Assembly: GCA_002437285.1 (NCBI GenBank) | Contig: DJOV01000041.1 | Span: forward strand, 1 to 32,093 | Length of the DNA: 32,093 nt | From: Prevotella sp. UBA6429 | Lineage (GTDB): Bacteria; Bacteroidota; Bacteroidia; Bacteroidales; Bacteroidaceae | Reading direction: 5' to 3' | Part shown: positions 1 to 8,312 of the stretch, in pieces | How the letters are laid out: every line of letters begins with the position of its first letter | Position numbering within the stretch: the first letter of the stretch is position 1 | Program-made: the position numbers and the translations under genes | Notes under the pieces: model-generated | The model's database searches: none | Told to the model about the DNA's origin: nothing | What the model saw: only the letters and a program-made list of their open reading frames with translations

Positions 1-218
1 ATGACTCTTCCGGAATTTGGAGCGACGGGAACGTTGCTTTGGGCTTGAATGTAAACCGATATAAACCCCAGGGCTTCCCGCACCCCTGGCCATAAACCGA
101 ATGAAACCGCTCACGCAGTAGAACTGTAAACTGATGAAACCGCACACGTATGTCTCGCAAGCCACGCTGTTTACATTCAAGCCATTGGTCTTGTCACGCC
201 AAATTCCGGAAGAGCCAT
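1..218. repeat. MITE-like imperfect inverted repeat
   Basis: Positions 1-20 pair with 199-218 as an inverted repeat with one mismatch (core ctcttccggaatttgg against ccaaattccggaagag). An inner arm at 43-56 (gcttgaatgtaaac) pairs perfectly with 169-182. Between the arms lie three degenerate direct copies of a TAAACCGATgAAACCgC-like motif (about 51-69, 92-110 and 126-143) and a small ccagg/cctgg hairpin. No credible ORF is inside. This looks like a non-autonomous element or the terminal debris of an insertion sequence. The left boundary is cut by the window start, so no target-site duplication can be judged. The outer ends vaguely recall ISL3-type termini from memory, which is only a weak suggestion. 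Confidence 0.55.
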
Positions 219-468
219 TATTCTTCATGTTCAGACCAAAAAAACGCCATTTCCGCGTTCTGTTTCATCCGTCGTCCGTGACAAACTTTTCGACTAAAAA
301 CATGACAATGCAAGTGAAGCTCTTCCTTGTCCTGTCGAGGAGGAAATATCCGTCATCCGGCTTCTCTTCAGCTGACGGCACGGGCGTGCCCCCTTGCCGG
401 ATGAGACAACGGATCAGCCCTTTATGTAAGGCCACTTATCCCGCGTAGAAGCCTTGTATAGTTAGGTG

Positions 469-517
469 TGAGACATAATGAAAACAATATGAGACATCCT
501 GTTGTAACATGAGACGA
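469..517 (+). promoter_or_regulatory. Three phased TGAGAC direct repeats (putative operator)
   Basis: TGAGACA occurs at 469 and 490 and TGAGACG at 510, so the copies are 21 and 20 bp apart, about two helical turns. They sit 50-100 bp upstream of the -7 box at 568-575 and ahead of the long SusCD operon. Same-face direct repeats in this position suit an activator or repressor site. The identity of any regulator is unknown, and none is encoded in the window. Confidence 0.4.
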
Positions 518-567
518 TAAGAAATCAAACGCTAACATATGAAAAACGGGTAGACTTAAAAAACATT

Positions 568-575
568 TAATTTTG
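568..575 (+). promoter_or_regulatory. Bacteroidota -7 promoter box
   Basis: TAATTTTG matches the Bacteroidota -7 consensus TAnnTTTG. No clear TTG -33 element lies at the usual distance, so an activator may be needed. The predicted transcription start, about 580, lies downstream of the TTG at 573. This rules out that TTG as the translation start and supports the ATG at 621 with a leader of roughly 40 nt. Confidence 0.45.
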
Positions 576-620
576 CGAACGAAGACTAAAAGCCCATCGA
601 AACAACTAATTACCACACTT

Positions 621-3188
621 ATGATAAAAACCCAGTATTTTTCGCAGAAGCGAAGAGGATTGTCATTCACGGGAAAAGCCTGTCGACTGTTGCTTGCAGG
701 AGTGACAGCGCTGGCTGGAATGGCAAACCTCAGTTCATGCTCGCAGTATGATCTGGACGAGCGCACTCCAGACAATTGGGGAGCCTCCATCTACAGCTAC
801 CTTGTGGACAATGGCAATTACACCAACTTTTCGAAGATCATCGACGACCTCGGCTACCGTTCCGTGTTGGACAAGACAGGCTCCAAGACGCTCTTTGCCG
901 CTGACGACGATGCCTTCAAGCGCTTCTACGCCAACAACAAGTGGGGCGTCCACTCCTACGCCGACCTCACCGTGGCCCAGAAGCGCATGTTGCTCTTCGG
1001 CGCCATGATCAACAACAGCTACCAGCTCAACTACCTCTGCAATACGGAGGGCAACGTGAAGGGCGTGGCCATGCGCCGCCTCTCGGCCCTGAGCCCCTAC
1101 GACAGCGTGCCCAAGCTGACACCCGACGAGATGCCCGACAACAAGTACTGGCGTCACCTGAAGACGCAGCCCTACGTCTACTGCTTCAAGGACCTGACCT
1201 ACACCCCCATGATCCACTTCATGGAGAACTTCCTGGTCAACAACAAGATCACCAACGAGGACTATGACTTCCTCTACAACCACACCACCAACCGCCAGGC
1301 CGGTCAGGCCAGCGTCAACGGCTTGCAGGTGGTGGAGGAGGATATCCGCTGCTCCAACGGTTTCATCGACCGAACGGAAGAGGTGATGACCCCACTGGAC
1401 AACATGGCGGAGATCATCAAGGGCAAGCCACAGATGAGCCAGTGGAATAGCCTGCTGGAGCGCTTCTGCGCACCCGACTCCAGTGAGGAAGCGTCCATCA
1501 AGCTGGGACTGAACTGGCCCACGGAGAAAGCCTACCAGAAGCGTTTCTTCTCAGAGTGGTCACAAGGGGGCAAGTCGTACAACGCCTCTGCCGACGGGTC
1601 GGTGATCGACCCCGCCGAACTGCTGTCCTTCGACCCAGGCTGGAACCAGTTCTACTCGGGCACCAACACCACACCCGATGTGGAGCTGCAGCGCAACATG
1701 GGCCTGATGCTCGTGCCCACCAACGAGGCCCTCGAGGAATACTGGAACAATGGCGAAGGCAAGGTGCTCAGCGAGCGCTACGGTACCTGGGACAAGGTGC
1801 CCAACAACGTCGTGGCCGAGCTCATCAACAACAACATGCAGAAATACCTGATCTCGTGTGTCCCCAGCAAGTTCCCCACCATGCTCAACAAGTCCAACGA
1901 CCCGATGAACATCAGTGAAAGTGATGTCGACTCGGTGTTCCTGGGCAACAACGGTGCCATCTACATGACCAATAAGGTGTTTGCCCCAACCTCTTTTGTC
2001 AGCGTGATGTTCCCCGTCATCGTGTTCAACGACAACTACAAGATACTGTGGTCCATCATCAACAGCGGTCGCTACGACGCCCTGCTCAACTCGCTGACCT
2101 CCACCTACAGCCTCTTCGTACCGAGCAGCAAGGCTGTGCTGCAGTATGTGGACCCCTGCTCCTATGCCAAGAGCGAGCTGGAGATGCTCCGCTTCCACTG
2201 GAACAACGCCACCAAGGAGCCTTATGCCTCCGTACACAAGTATGACCCCGCAACAGGCGTCGTGGGCGACTCCATCGGCGTGAAGAGCGGCACGTGGAGC
2301 CTCAACCGCCGACTGGAGTTCCTGCTCAAGGACCACATCGTGGTGGGCGACGTGACCGACGGTCACACCTACTACCGCACCATGGGCAACTCCATCATCC
2401 GCGTCAACAATCCTGGAAAGGGAAAAGACGGCATGACCGTGGAGGGAACCTACCAGATGAATGACAACGGCAAGAAGATACCCGTGACCAACGTCTACAA
2501 CCAGCAGAACGGCCATACCTATATTATAGATGAGGAGCCCATCCTGGGCACGCGCCAGAGTGTGAAGGACATCATCGATGCCACGCCGGAGTTTGAGGAA
2601 TTCGGACGCCTGCTCGAAGCCTCGGGAATCATCGAGAACAACTACAAGGAGAAGACGTGCGGCGACAACTACATCAACGCGTTCAACAGTTACCAGTACA
2701 CCGTGTATGTGCCGACCAACGAGTCGATCCGCCAGCTCATCAGCAGCGGGCAGCTCATCGACCCCGACGTGTACGAACAGATGAAGGAGAGCGGGGCCGA
2801 CGTGACGGCCGACTCCACCAGACTGGTGAACTTCGTGAAGTATCACATCCAGGACAACGCACTGATCATCGGCGCTTCAAACAGCAGTTCCAACTATGAG
2901 ACGGCCATGATCGATGATGCCACAAAGGGTTTCGCTCGCCTCAACGTGACCGCCGACGACAACAACATCACCATCCAGGACAAGCAGGGCAATGTGCGCC
3001 ACGTCTTGAAGACCGACAAGAACCTGTACAACCGCTTCGCACGCGAGTACATCTATCCGGGCAAGGACGCCAAGGACGCCTCGAACATCGAGACCAACTC
3101 TTCGGCGGTGGTGCACCTGATAGACGGCCCGCTGCTCTTCTGGAACAAGCAGGGCGCACACGCGAAGAAAAGAGCCAGGAGGCATTGA
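621..3188 (+). CDS. Multi-FAS1 (fasciclin-like) surface lipoprotein
   Basis: The product has 855 residues from the ATG at 621. An in-frame TTG at 573 would add 16 residues but lies within or before the likely promoter. The N-terminus has basic residues, a hydrophobic stretch and a lipobox ending LSSC (Cys40), so it is a predicted SPII lipoprotein. The rest reads as about four FAS1-like repeats, near residues 57-270, 345-465, 470-670 and 650-835. They show typical signatures such as TLFAADDDAFKRF, LMLVPTNEAL, YSLFVPSSKAVL and YTVYVPTNESI, each followed by helices and a beta section; KYHIQDN is a typical FAS1 conserved box. FAS1 domains usually mediate adhesion or protein-protein contacts. As first gene of an operon with SusC 43 bp downstream, it may be an accessory surface protein of the SusCD complex. 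The ligand is unknown. Confidence 0.85.
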   Translation: MIKTQYFSQKRRGLSFTGKACRLLLAGVTALAGMANLSSCSQYDLDERTPDNWGASIYSYLVDNGNYTNFSKIIDDLGYRSVLDKTGSKTLFAADDDAFKRFYANNKWGVHSYADLTVAQKRMLLFGAMINNSYQLNYLCNTEGNVKGVAMRRLSALSPYDSVPKLTPDEMPDNKYWRHLKTQPYVYCFKDLTYTPMIHFMENFLVNNKITNEDYDFLYNHTTNRQAGQASVNGLQVVEEDIRCSNGFIDRTEEVMTPLDNMAEIIKGKPQMSQWNSLLERFCAPDSSEEASIKLGLNWPTEKAYQKRFFSEWSQGGKSYNASADGSVIDPAELLSFDPGWNQFYSGTNTTPDVELQRNMGLMLVPTNEALEEYWNNGEGKVLSERYGTWDKVPNNVVAELINNNMQKYLISCVPSKFPTMLNKSNDPMNISESDVDSVFLGNNGAIYMTNKVFAPTSFVSVMFPVIVFNDNYKILWSIINSGRYDALLNSLTSTYSLFVPSSKAVLQYVDPCSYAKSELEMLRFHWNNATKEPYASVHKYDPATGVVGDSIGVKSGTWSLNRRLEFLLKDHIVVGDVTDGHTYYRTMGNSIIRVNNPGKGKDGMTVEGTYQMNDNGKKIPVTNVYNQQNGHTYIIDEEPILGTRQSVKDIIDATPEFEEFGRLLEASGIIENNYKEKTCGDNYINAFNSYQYTVYVPTNESIRQLISSGQLIDPDVYEQMKESGADVTADSTRLVNFVKYHIQDNALIIGASNSSSNYETAMIDDATKGFARLNVTADDNNITIQDKQGNVRHVLKTDKNLYNRFAREYIYPGKDAKDASNIETNSSAVVHLIDGPLLFWNKQGAHAKKRARRH

Positions 3189-3231
3189 CCGCAGGCATAA
3201 TAACTAATGACCCAAACCAACTACATCATTT

Positions 3232-6200
3232 ATGAAACATCATATTAACAACAGATATGCGAGACGCCTGACGGCAACGGCCTTGGGGTGCCTGCTCTCC
3301 GTGGGCACAGCCTTCGCACAGCAAGCGGGAGATATCATCAGCGGCACCGTGACAGACGTTCTGGGGCCGGTGGTGATGGCCAACGTGGTGGAGATCGACG
3401 CCGACGGGCGCATTGTGGCCGCCTGTACCACCGACGTCAACGGTAACTTCTCGTTCAAGTTGAAGAACCCGAAGAACAAGCTGCGCGTTTCCTTTGTGGG
3501 CTACAAGACAAAGACCATGCCCATCAACAAGACCACCTTCGACATCAGCCTGGAGGACGCCAACACCATCAAGGAGGTTGTCGTCAGGTCTAAACGACTC
3601 ACGCAGGGCTCAGGCCTGGCCATTCCCGAGCGCGAGGTGTCCACGGCACGCCAGACCATCAGCACCAAGGAGTTCCAGGGCCTGTCCTTCACCACCATCG
3701 ACGAGGCCCTGCAGGGACGTATCGCCGGCCTGGACATCATCGCCAACAGTGGTAACCTCGGTGCCGGAACCTCCATGCGCCTGCGTGGCGTGTCGTCACT
3801 CACGGGCAATGCCGAGCCGCTCATCGTGGTCGACGGCAACGTGTTTGAGAAAGACCAGAGCCAGACCATCAACGTGACGAGCATGAACGACGAGAAGTTT
3901 GCCGAGCTGCTCAACGTCAATCCCGACGACATCGAGAGCATATCGGTCTTGAAGGACGCTGCCGCCACGGCCATCTGGGGTAGCCAGGGAGCCAACGGTG
4001 TCATCGAGATCAAGACCAAGAGAGGCTCGCGCGGCAACACCCGTGTGACCTACTCGCTGCGTCTCACCGCCACCCACCAGCCCGAGGGCATGAAGATGCT
4101 CAACGGTGACGAGTACACCATGTTGCTCAAGGAGGAGTTCTTCAACCAGAACCTGAGTGACGCCGCCAGCAACATCAAGGAGCTCAACTACCTCAACCCC
4201 ACCGAGTTTAGCGAGGCACGCATGTTTGACGACAACACCGACTGGATGAAGGCCGTCAAGCAGACCGGACTGAGGCAGAACCACTACGTGTCCATCTCGG
4301 GAGGAGGCGAGAAGGCCAACTTCCGCATGGGCGCGGGCTACGACCATGAGACGGGTTCCATCATCAAGCAGGTGCTCGACCGTTTCACCACACGTGTGGC
4401 GCTCGACTATTTTGTGAGCACACGCATCAAGTTCGAGTCAAACCTCTCGTTCACCTACACCAAGAACCAGAAGAACTACAGCGACCTGCTGGGCATCGCC
4501 TACAAGCGCATGCCCAACCTCTCCATCTATGAGGAGGACGAGTACGGCAACGACACCGACCGCTTCTACAACATACAGCCGGGCTGCTCCTCCGAGCTCA
4601 ACGACCAGTACAACCTGGATAATCCCGTGGCCGTGGCCTACCTGGCCAAGAACCACCAGTCGACCTACAAGATCCAGCCCGAGTTCAAGATCAGGTACAA
4701 GTTGCTCAGCACTGGCGAGGACCACACGCGCCTGGACTATGAGGGCAAGATCATGTTTGACATCAACAATGAGTACAACGACAAGTTCCGCCCGTCGTCG
4801 CTCAACACCAAGGGCTGGTTTGAGGGAAGCCCCAACCAGGCCACGTCGAGTAGCAGCAAGTCGCTGGGCATCTCCACGACCCACACGCTGACCTTCGTCC
4901 CCCACTTCAAGAACGCCGATCACTCGCTGATGATGATGCTGCGAGGCCAGGTGAACAGCGGTACCTCCAACTACCAGACCACCGAGACCTACCGCCTGCC
5001 CTCAGGAGCCATACAGAACCCGTCGGCCTCAGCACCCATCAAGGGCATGAGCACCAGCAGCGGACAGTGGCGGAGCATCTACCTCACCTACTCGGCCCAC
5101 TACGCCTACAAGGGTCGCTACATGGCCGACTTCTCCGTGCGCCGCGACGGCAGCACCAAGTTTGGTCCCGACCAGCGGTGGGGCAACTTCCCGGCCGTGT
5201 CACTGCGCTGGAACATTAGCGATGAGCCTTGGTTCAAGAAGGCACTGCCCTTCGTCTCCATGCTCTCTCTGCGTCCCGGATGGGGCGTCGTGGGCAAGCA
5301 GCCCGGCAGCGAGTACCTGTTCCTCAGCCGTTACGGCAACAGCACGGGTTACCTCGGCAACGGAGGCACCAAGCCCAACAACATACAGCTGAAGCACCTG
5401 AAGTGGGAAGAGAAGGAGACCTATAACTTAGGTGTCGACTTCGGCTTCTTCAACGACAAGCTGACCGGTAACGTGGACATCTACAAGCAGATGACACGCG
5501 ACCTGCTCATATCGGGCTGGGGCATACCCACCTCATCGGGTTACAGCAGCCTCAACTGGTACAACAGCGGAGAGATGTCCAACATAGGATGGGAGTTCAA
5601 CATCAATGGCAATGACATCATCAGGGCTGGCAAGTTTGGCGTGGACTTCAACATCACCTTCGCCAACAACCAGAACAAGTTGAAGGATATGGACGCCACC
5701 TACCTTGCCTCGCTGACCAACGAGTGGAGCGGCACCAACGGCAACTACATGACGCGCGTGGCCCTCAACAGGCCGATGGGCAGCATCTATGGCTTCCGCT
5801 ACAAGGGTGTCTACCAGTATACCGAGTGGTCAGCCGAGGAAGTGGCCAAGGTGAGCGGCCCCAACGCCCCCGTGGCACACGATGAGAACGGTAACGTGGT
5901 GTTTGACCACCGCGGCCGCCCCATTCCCATGACCTTCCGCTACGGCAAGAACAGCTACGAGTTCAAGGGTGGTGACGCCATCTATGACGACGTGAACCAC
6001 GACGGCACCATCGACGAGCTCGACATCGTCTACCTGGGCTCCTCGCTGCCCAAGATCACGGGCGGCTTTGGCTTCAAGCTCAAGTTTGGCCACTTCACTT
6101 GGAACAACCAGTTCAACTTCCGATTCGGCAACAAGATCATCAATGCCGCGCGCCTCAACGCCGAGAGCATGAACACGGTGTACAACCAGAGCCGTGCCGT

Positions 6201-6543
6201 CAACTGGCGCTGGCGTGTGGAGGGACAGGCCGACGCCCGCATCCCACGAGCCGTCTACGGTTCGCAGAACTACAACGCCCTGGGCAGCGACCGCTTCATC
6301 GAGGACGGCTCGTTCGTGCGCCTGAACTACACGCAGTTGTCCTACAGCTTCCCCACCAAGTGGGTGAAGAAGCTGGGCCTGACCAGCCTGCGCTTCGACT
6401 TCTCGGCCAACAACCTCTTCTGCCTGACCAAGTATTCGGGAGCCGATCCTGAGGTGGGATACGGAGGTTGGGGCGTGAGCACCGACAACGCACAGACCCC
6501 GCGATCGCGCTCATTCACAGCCGGCTTCAATGTGCAGTTCTAA
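3232..6543 (+). CDS. SusC/RagA-family TonB-linked outer-membrane transporter (first copy)
   Basis: This 1103-residue protein starts with a signal peptide cleaved after about AFA-QQ (residue 29). A CarboxypepD_reg beta-sandwich follows (about 38-110, GTVTDVLGPVV) and then a TonB plug (about 150-265). The plug contains LRGVSSLTGNAEPLIVVDG and the family signature SVLKDAAATAIWGSQGANGV. The rest is a beta-barrel ending FTAGFNVQF, with the C-terminal Phe expected for BAM recognition. SusC proteins import substrate in partnership with a SusD lid, powered by TonB-ExbBD; the SusD gene begins 24 bp downstream. Length and architecture are normal for the family. The cargo is usually a glycan, but no degrading enzyme is encoded nearby, so the substrate cannot be assigned. 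Confidence 0.96.
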   Translation: MKHHINNRYARRLTATALGCLLSVGTAFAQQAGDIISGTVTDVLGPVVMANVVEIDADGRIVAACTTDVNGNFSFKLKNPKNKLRVSFVGYKTKTMPINKTTFDISLEDANTIKEVVVRSKRLTQGSGLAIPEREVSTARQTISTKEFQGLSFTTIDEALQGRIAGLDIIANSGNLGAGTSMRLRGVSSLTGNAEPLIVVDGNVFEKDQSQTINVTSMNDEKFAELLNVNPDDIESISVLKDAAATAIWGSQGANGVIEIKTKRGSRGNTRVTYSLRLTATHQPEGMKMLNGDEYTMLLKEEFFNQNLSDAASNIKELNYLNPTEFSEARMFDDNTDWMKAVKQTGLRQNHYVSISGGGEKANFRMGAGYDHETGSIIKQVLDRFTTRVALDYFVSTRIKFESNLSFTYTKNQKNYSDLLGIAYKRMPNLSIYEEDEYGNDTDRFYNIQPGCSSELNDQYNLDNPVAVAYLAKNHQSTYKIQPEFKIRYKLLSTGEDHTRLDYEGKIMFDINNEYNDKFRPSSLNTKGWFEGSPNQATSSSSKSLGISTTHTLTFVPHFKNADHSLMMMLRGQVNSGTSNYQTTETYRLPSGAIQNPSASAPIKGMSTSSGQWRSIYLTYSAHYAYKGRYMADFSVRRDGSTKFGPDQRWGNFPAVSLRWNISDEPWFKKALPFVSMLSLRPGWGVVGKQPGSEYLFLSRYGNSTGYLGNGGTKPNNIQLKHLKWEEKETYNLGVDFGFFNDKLTGNVDIYKQMTRDLLISGWGIPTSSGYSSLNWYNSGEMSNIGWEFNINGNDIIRAGKFGVDFNITFANNQNKLKDMDATYLASLTNEWSGTNGNYMTRVALNRPMGSIYGFRYKGVYQYTEWSAEEVAKVSGPNAPVAHDENGNVVFDHRGRPIPMTFRYGKNSYEFKGGDAIYDDVNHDGTIDELDIVYLGSSLPKITGGFGFKLKFGHFTWNNQFNFRFGNKIINAARLNAESMNTVYNQSRAVNWRWRVEGQADARIPRAVYGSQNYNALGSDRFIEDGSFVRLNYTQLSYSFPTKWVKKLGLTSLRFDFSANNLFCLTKYSGADPEVGYGGWGVSTDNAQTPRSRSFTAGFNVQF

Positions 6544-6567
6544 TCACTTAATCTAAAAACAACGGAT

Positions 6568-8274
6568 ATGAGATCAATCAGACAATATATTATCATGGGA
6601 CTGGGTGTCGTCGCGCTGACCTCTTGCGGGGACTTCCTTAGCATCAAGCCCCAAAACGAGATTGTGCTCGAGGACTACTGGACGGAGAAAGACGATGCCA
6701 CCAGCATGCTCATGAGCTGCTATGACGCCCTGGGAAGCAAGGAGTGCCTGCGACGCATCATCCTCTGGGGTGAGGTGCGCTCCGACGAGACCAAGGCGGG
6801 TACCAACCCGCCCATGTGGCTCCAGGACATCCTGAAGGAAAACCTGCAGCCCGACAATGAGATCTGCAAGTGGGACGATGTGTACAAGACCATCAACTAC
6901 TGCAACACCTTCATCCATTACGCGCCAGGCGTCAGCGAGAAAGACCCCAACTACAAGGAGGGCGAGATGAAGGCCAACGTGGCCGAGGCCAAGGCCATAC
7001 GCGCCATCTGCTACTTCACGCTGGCCAAGACGTTCCGCTCCGTGCCGTTCACCTTTGAGCCCAGCTTGACCGACGAGCAGAGCTACCGCATCCCCGCCAC
7101 TGACTTTGACACCATCGTCAAGACGCTCATCAATGACCTGGAGGGCTGCAAGGACGATGCCGTGCGCCGCTTCTACCTTGACAACAGCGGCGATGCATAC
7201 CAGAACAGCAGCCGCATCACGCGCTGGGGCATCTGCGCCATCCTGGCCGACCTCTACCTCTGGGCCGGCGAATATGAGAAGTGTGTGGCGACCTGCAACG
7301 AGATCATCGACTACAAGAAGAACCAGTACAAGGAGTGGCAGGCCAACCAGGACTTGCGCGTCACAGCCTCAACCAACATGGCGCTGTTCAATGGTGTGCC
7401 ACTCATCCTGGAGTGCCCCGTGGGATCGAGCGTCGACACCAAGCGTGGGGATGCCTACAACAGAATCTTCGGGACAGGCAATTCCTTCGAGAGCTTGTTT
7501 GAACTCTATTATGACAACAAGTTCAGCAACAGGGAGGAGTTTGTCTCGGCTTACTACTGCAACAAGGACAACAGCGGTGATTTCGGCTACCTGGCAGCTC
7601 CAGACCACCTCTACGAGAACCTGGCGACCGACAAGAACACGGTGTTCCTCAGCAAGAACGACTGCCGTGGATACGAGGGCATCATCGCCGACGGAAGCCG
7701 CTTCGCCATCCGCAAGTACGGCCGCAAGAGCGTCTCGCTGAACATGAAGAACATCACCACCGAGGCCAAGGTGCAGGACGACGAGACCATGCAGCAGACC
7801 AACTTCAACAACTGGATCTTCTACCGTCTCACGGATGTCATGCTGATGAAGGCGGAGGCTGAGGTGATGATGGGCGAGGACCACTACGAGGATGCCTTCG
7901 CCATGGTCAACGCCGTGAACAAACGCGCACGCAACGCCACATCGACCACCATGAGCGACACACTGAAATACACCGACTACAACACCTCGAAGACCGCCAT
8001 GGAGGAGCTGGTGTTCGACGAGCGCCATCGCGAGCTGATGTTCGAAGGAAAGCGCTGGTTTGACATGGTGAGAATGGCAAGACGTGACGGCAACAACAGC
8101 CGACTCATCAGCGAGACCATCGAAAAGCACACCAGCAACACGGCCGCCATACGCATCCGACTGGCAGACCCCAACATCGCTTACTATCCCTACTCGCGCG
8201 CGGAAATCAAACGCAATCCGAACCTGGTGCAAAACCCGGCTTACAAGGACAACAACGCGCAACTGACGAAGTAA
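6568..8274 (+). CDS. SusD/RagB-family nutrient-binding lipoprotein (first copy)
   Basis: The product has 568 residues with an SPII signal ending LTSC (Cys20), followed by GDFLSIKPQNEI, a common SusD start. The conserved helical segment EAKAIRAICYFTLAKTF lies near residues 140-156, and a TPR-like helical fold with FDERHRELMFEGKRWFDMVR sits in the C-terminal third. Both are hallmarks of the SusD/RagB family. The protein is expected on the cell surface as the hinged lid over the upstream SusC barrel, where it captures ligand. It is preceded by an A-rich leader (ctaaaaacaacggat) typical of Bacteroidota start sites. It lies 24 bp after susC and 38 bp before the next fasciclin gene, consistent with co-transcription. 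Confidence 0.96.
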   Translation: MRSIRQYIIMGLGVVALTSCGDFLSIKPQNEIVLEDYWTEKDDATSMLMSCYDALGSKECLRRIILWGEVRSDETKAGTNPPMWLQDILKENLQPDNEICKWDDVYKTINYCNTFIHYAPGVSEKDPNYKEGEMKANVAEAKAIRAICYFTLAKTFRSVPFTFEPSLTDEQSYRIPATDFDTIVKTLINDLEGCKDDAVRRFYLDNSGDAYQNSSRITRWGICAILADLYLWAGEYEKCVATCNEIIDYKKNQYKEWQANQDLRVTASTNMALFNGVPLILECPVGSSVDTKRGDAYNRIFGTGNSFESLFELYYDNKFSNREEFVSAYYCNKDNSGDFGYLAAPDHLYENLATDKNTVFLSKNDCRGYEGIIADGSRFAIRKYGRKSVSLNMKNITTEAKVQDDETMQQTNFNNWIFYRLTDVMLMKAEAEVMMGEDHYEDAFAMVNAVNKRARNATSTTMSDTLKYTDYNTSKTAMEELVFDERHRELMFEGKRWFDMVRMARRDGNNSRLISETIEKHTSNTAAIRIRLADPNIAYYPYSRAEIKRNPNLVQNPAYKDNNAQLTK

Positions 8275-8312
8275 ACAACAAGATTACCAAATTTCATTGA
8301 TACACATACAGT

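Noticed and set aside
134..448. 104-aa plus-strand frame in the leader region
   Set aside because: It overlaps the inverted-repeat element and has no family-like segment, signal or promoter; its composition looks non-coding.
573..620. TTG start adding 16 residues to the first fasciclin protein
   Set aside because: The TTG lies within the -7 box, upstream of the predicted transcription start, and the added residues precede an already complete lipoprotein signal.
1560..2846. 428-aa minus-strand open frame
   Set aside because: It lies wholly inside the first fasciclin gene in the opposite strand and has no family signature.
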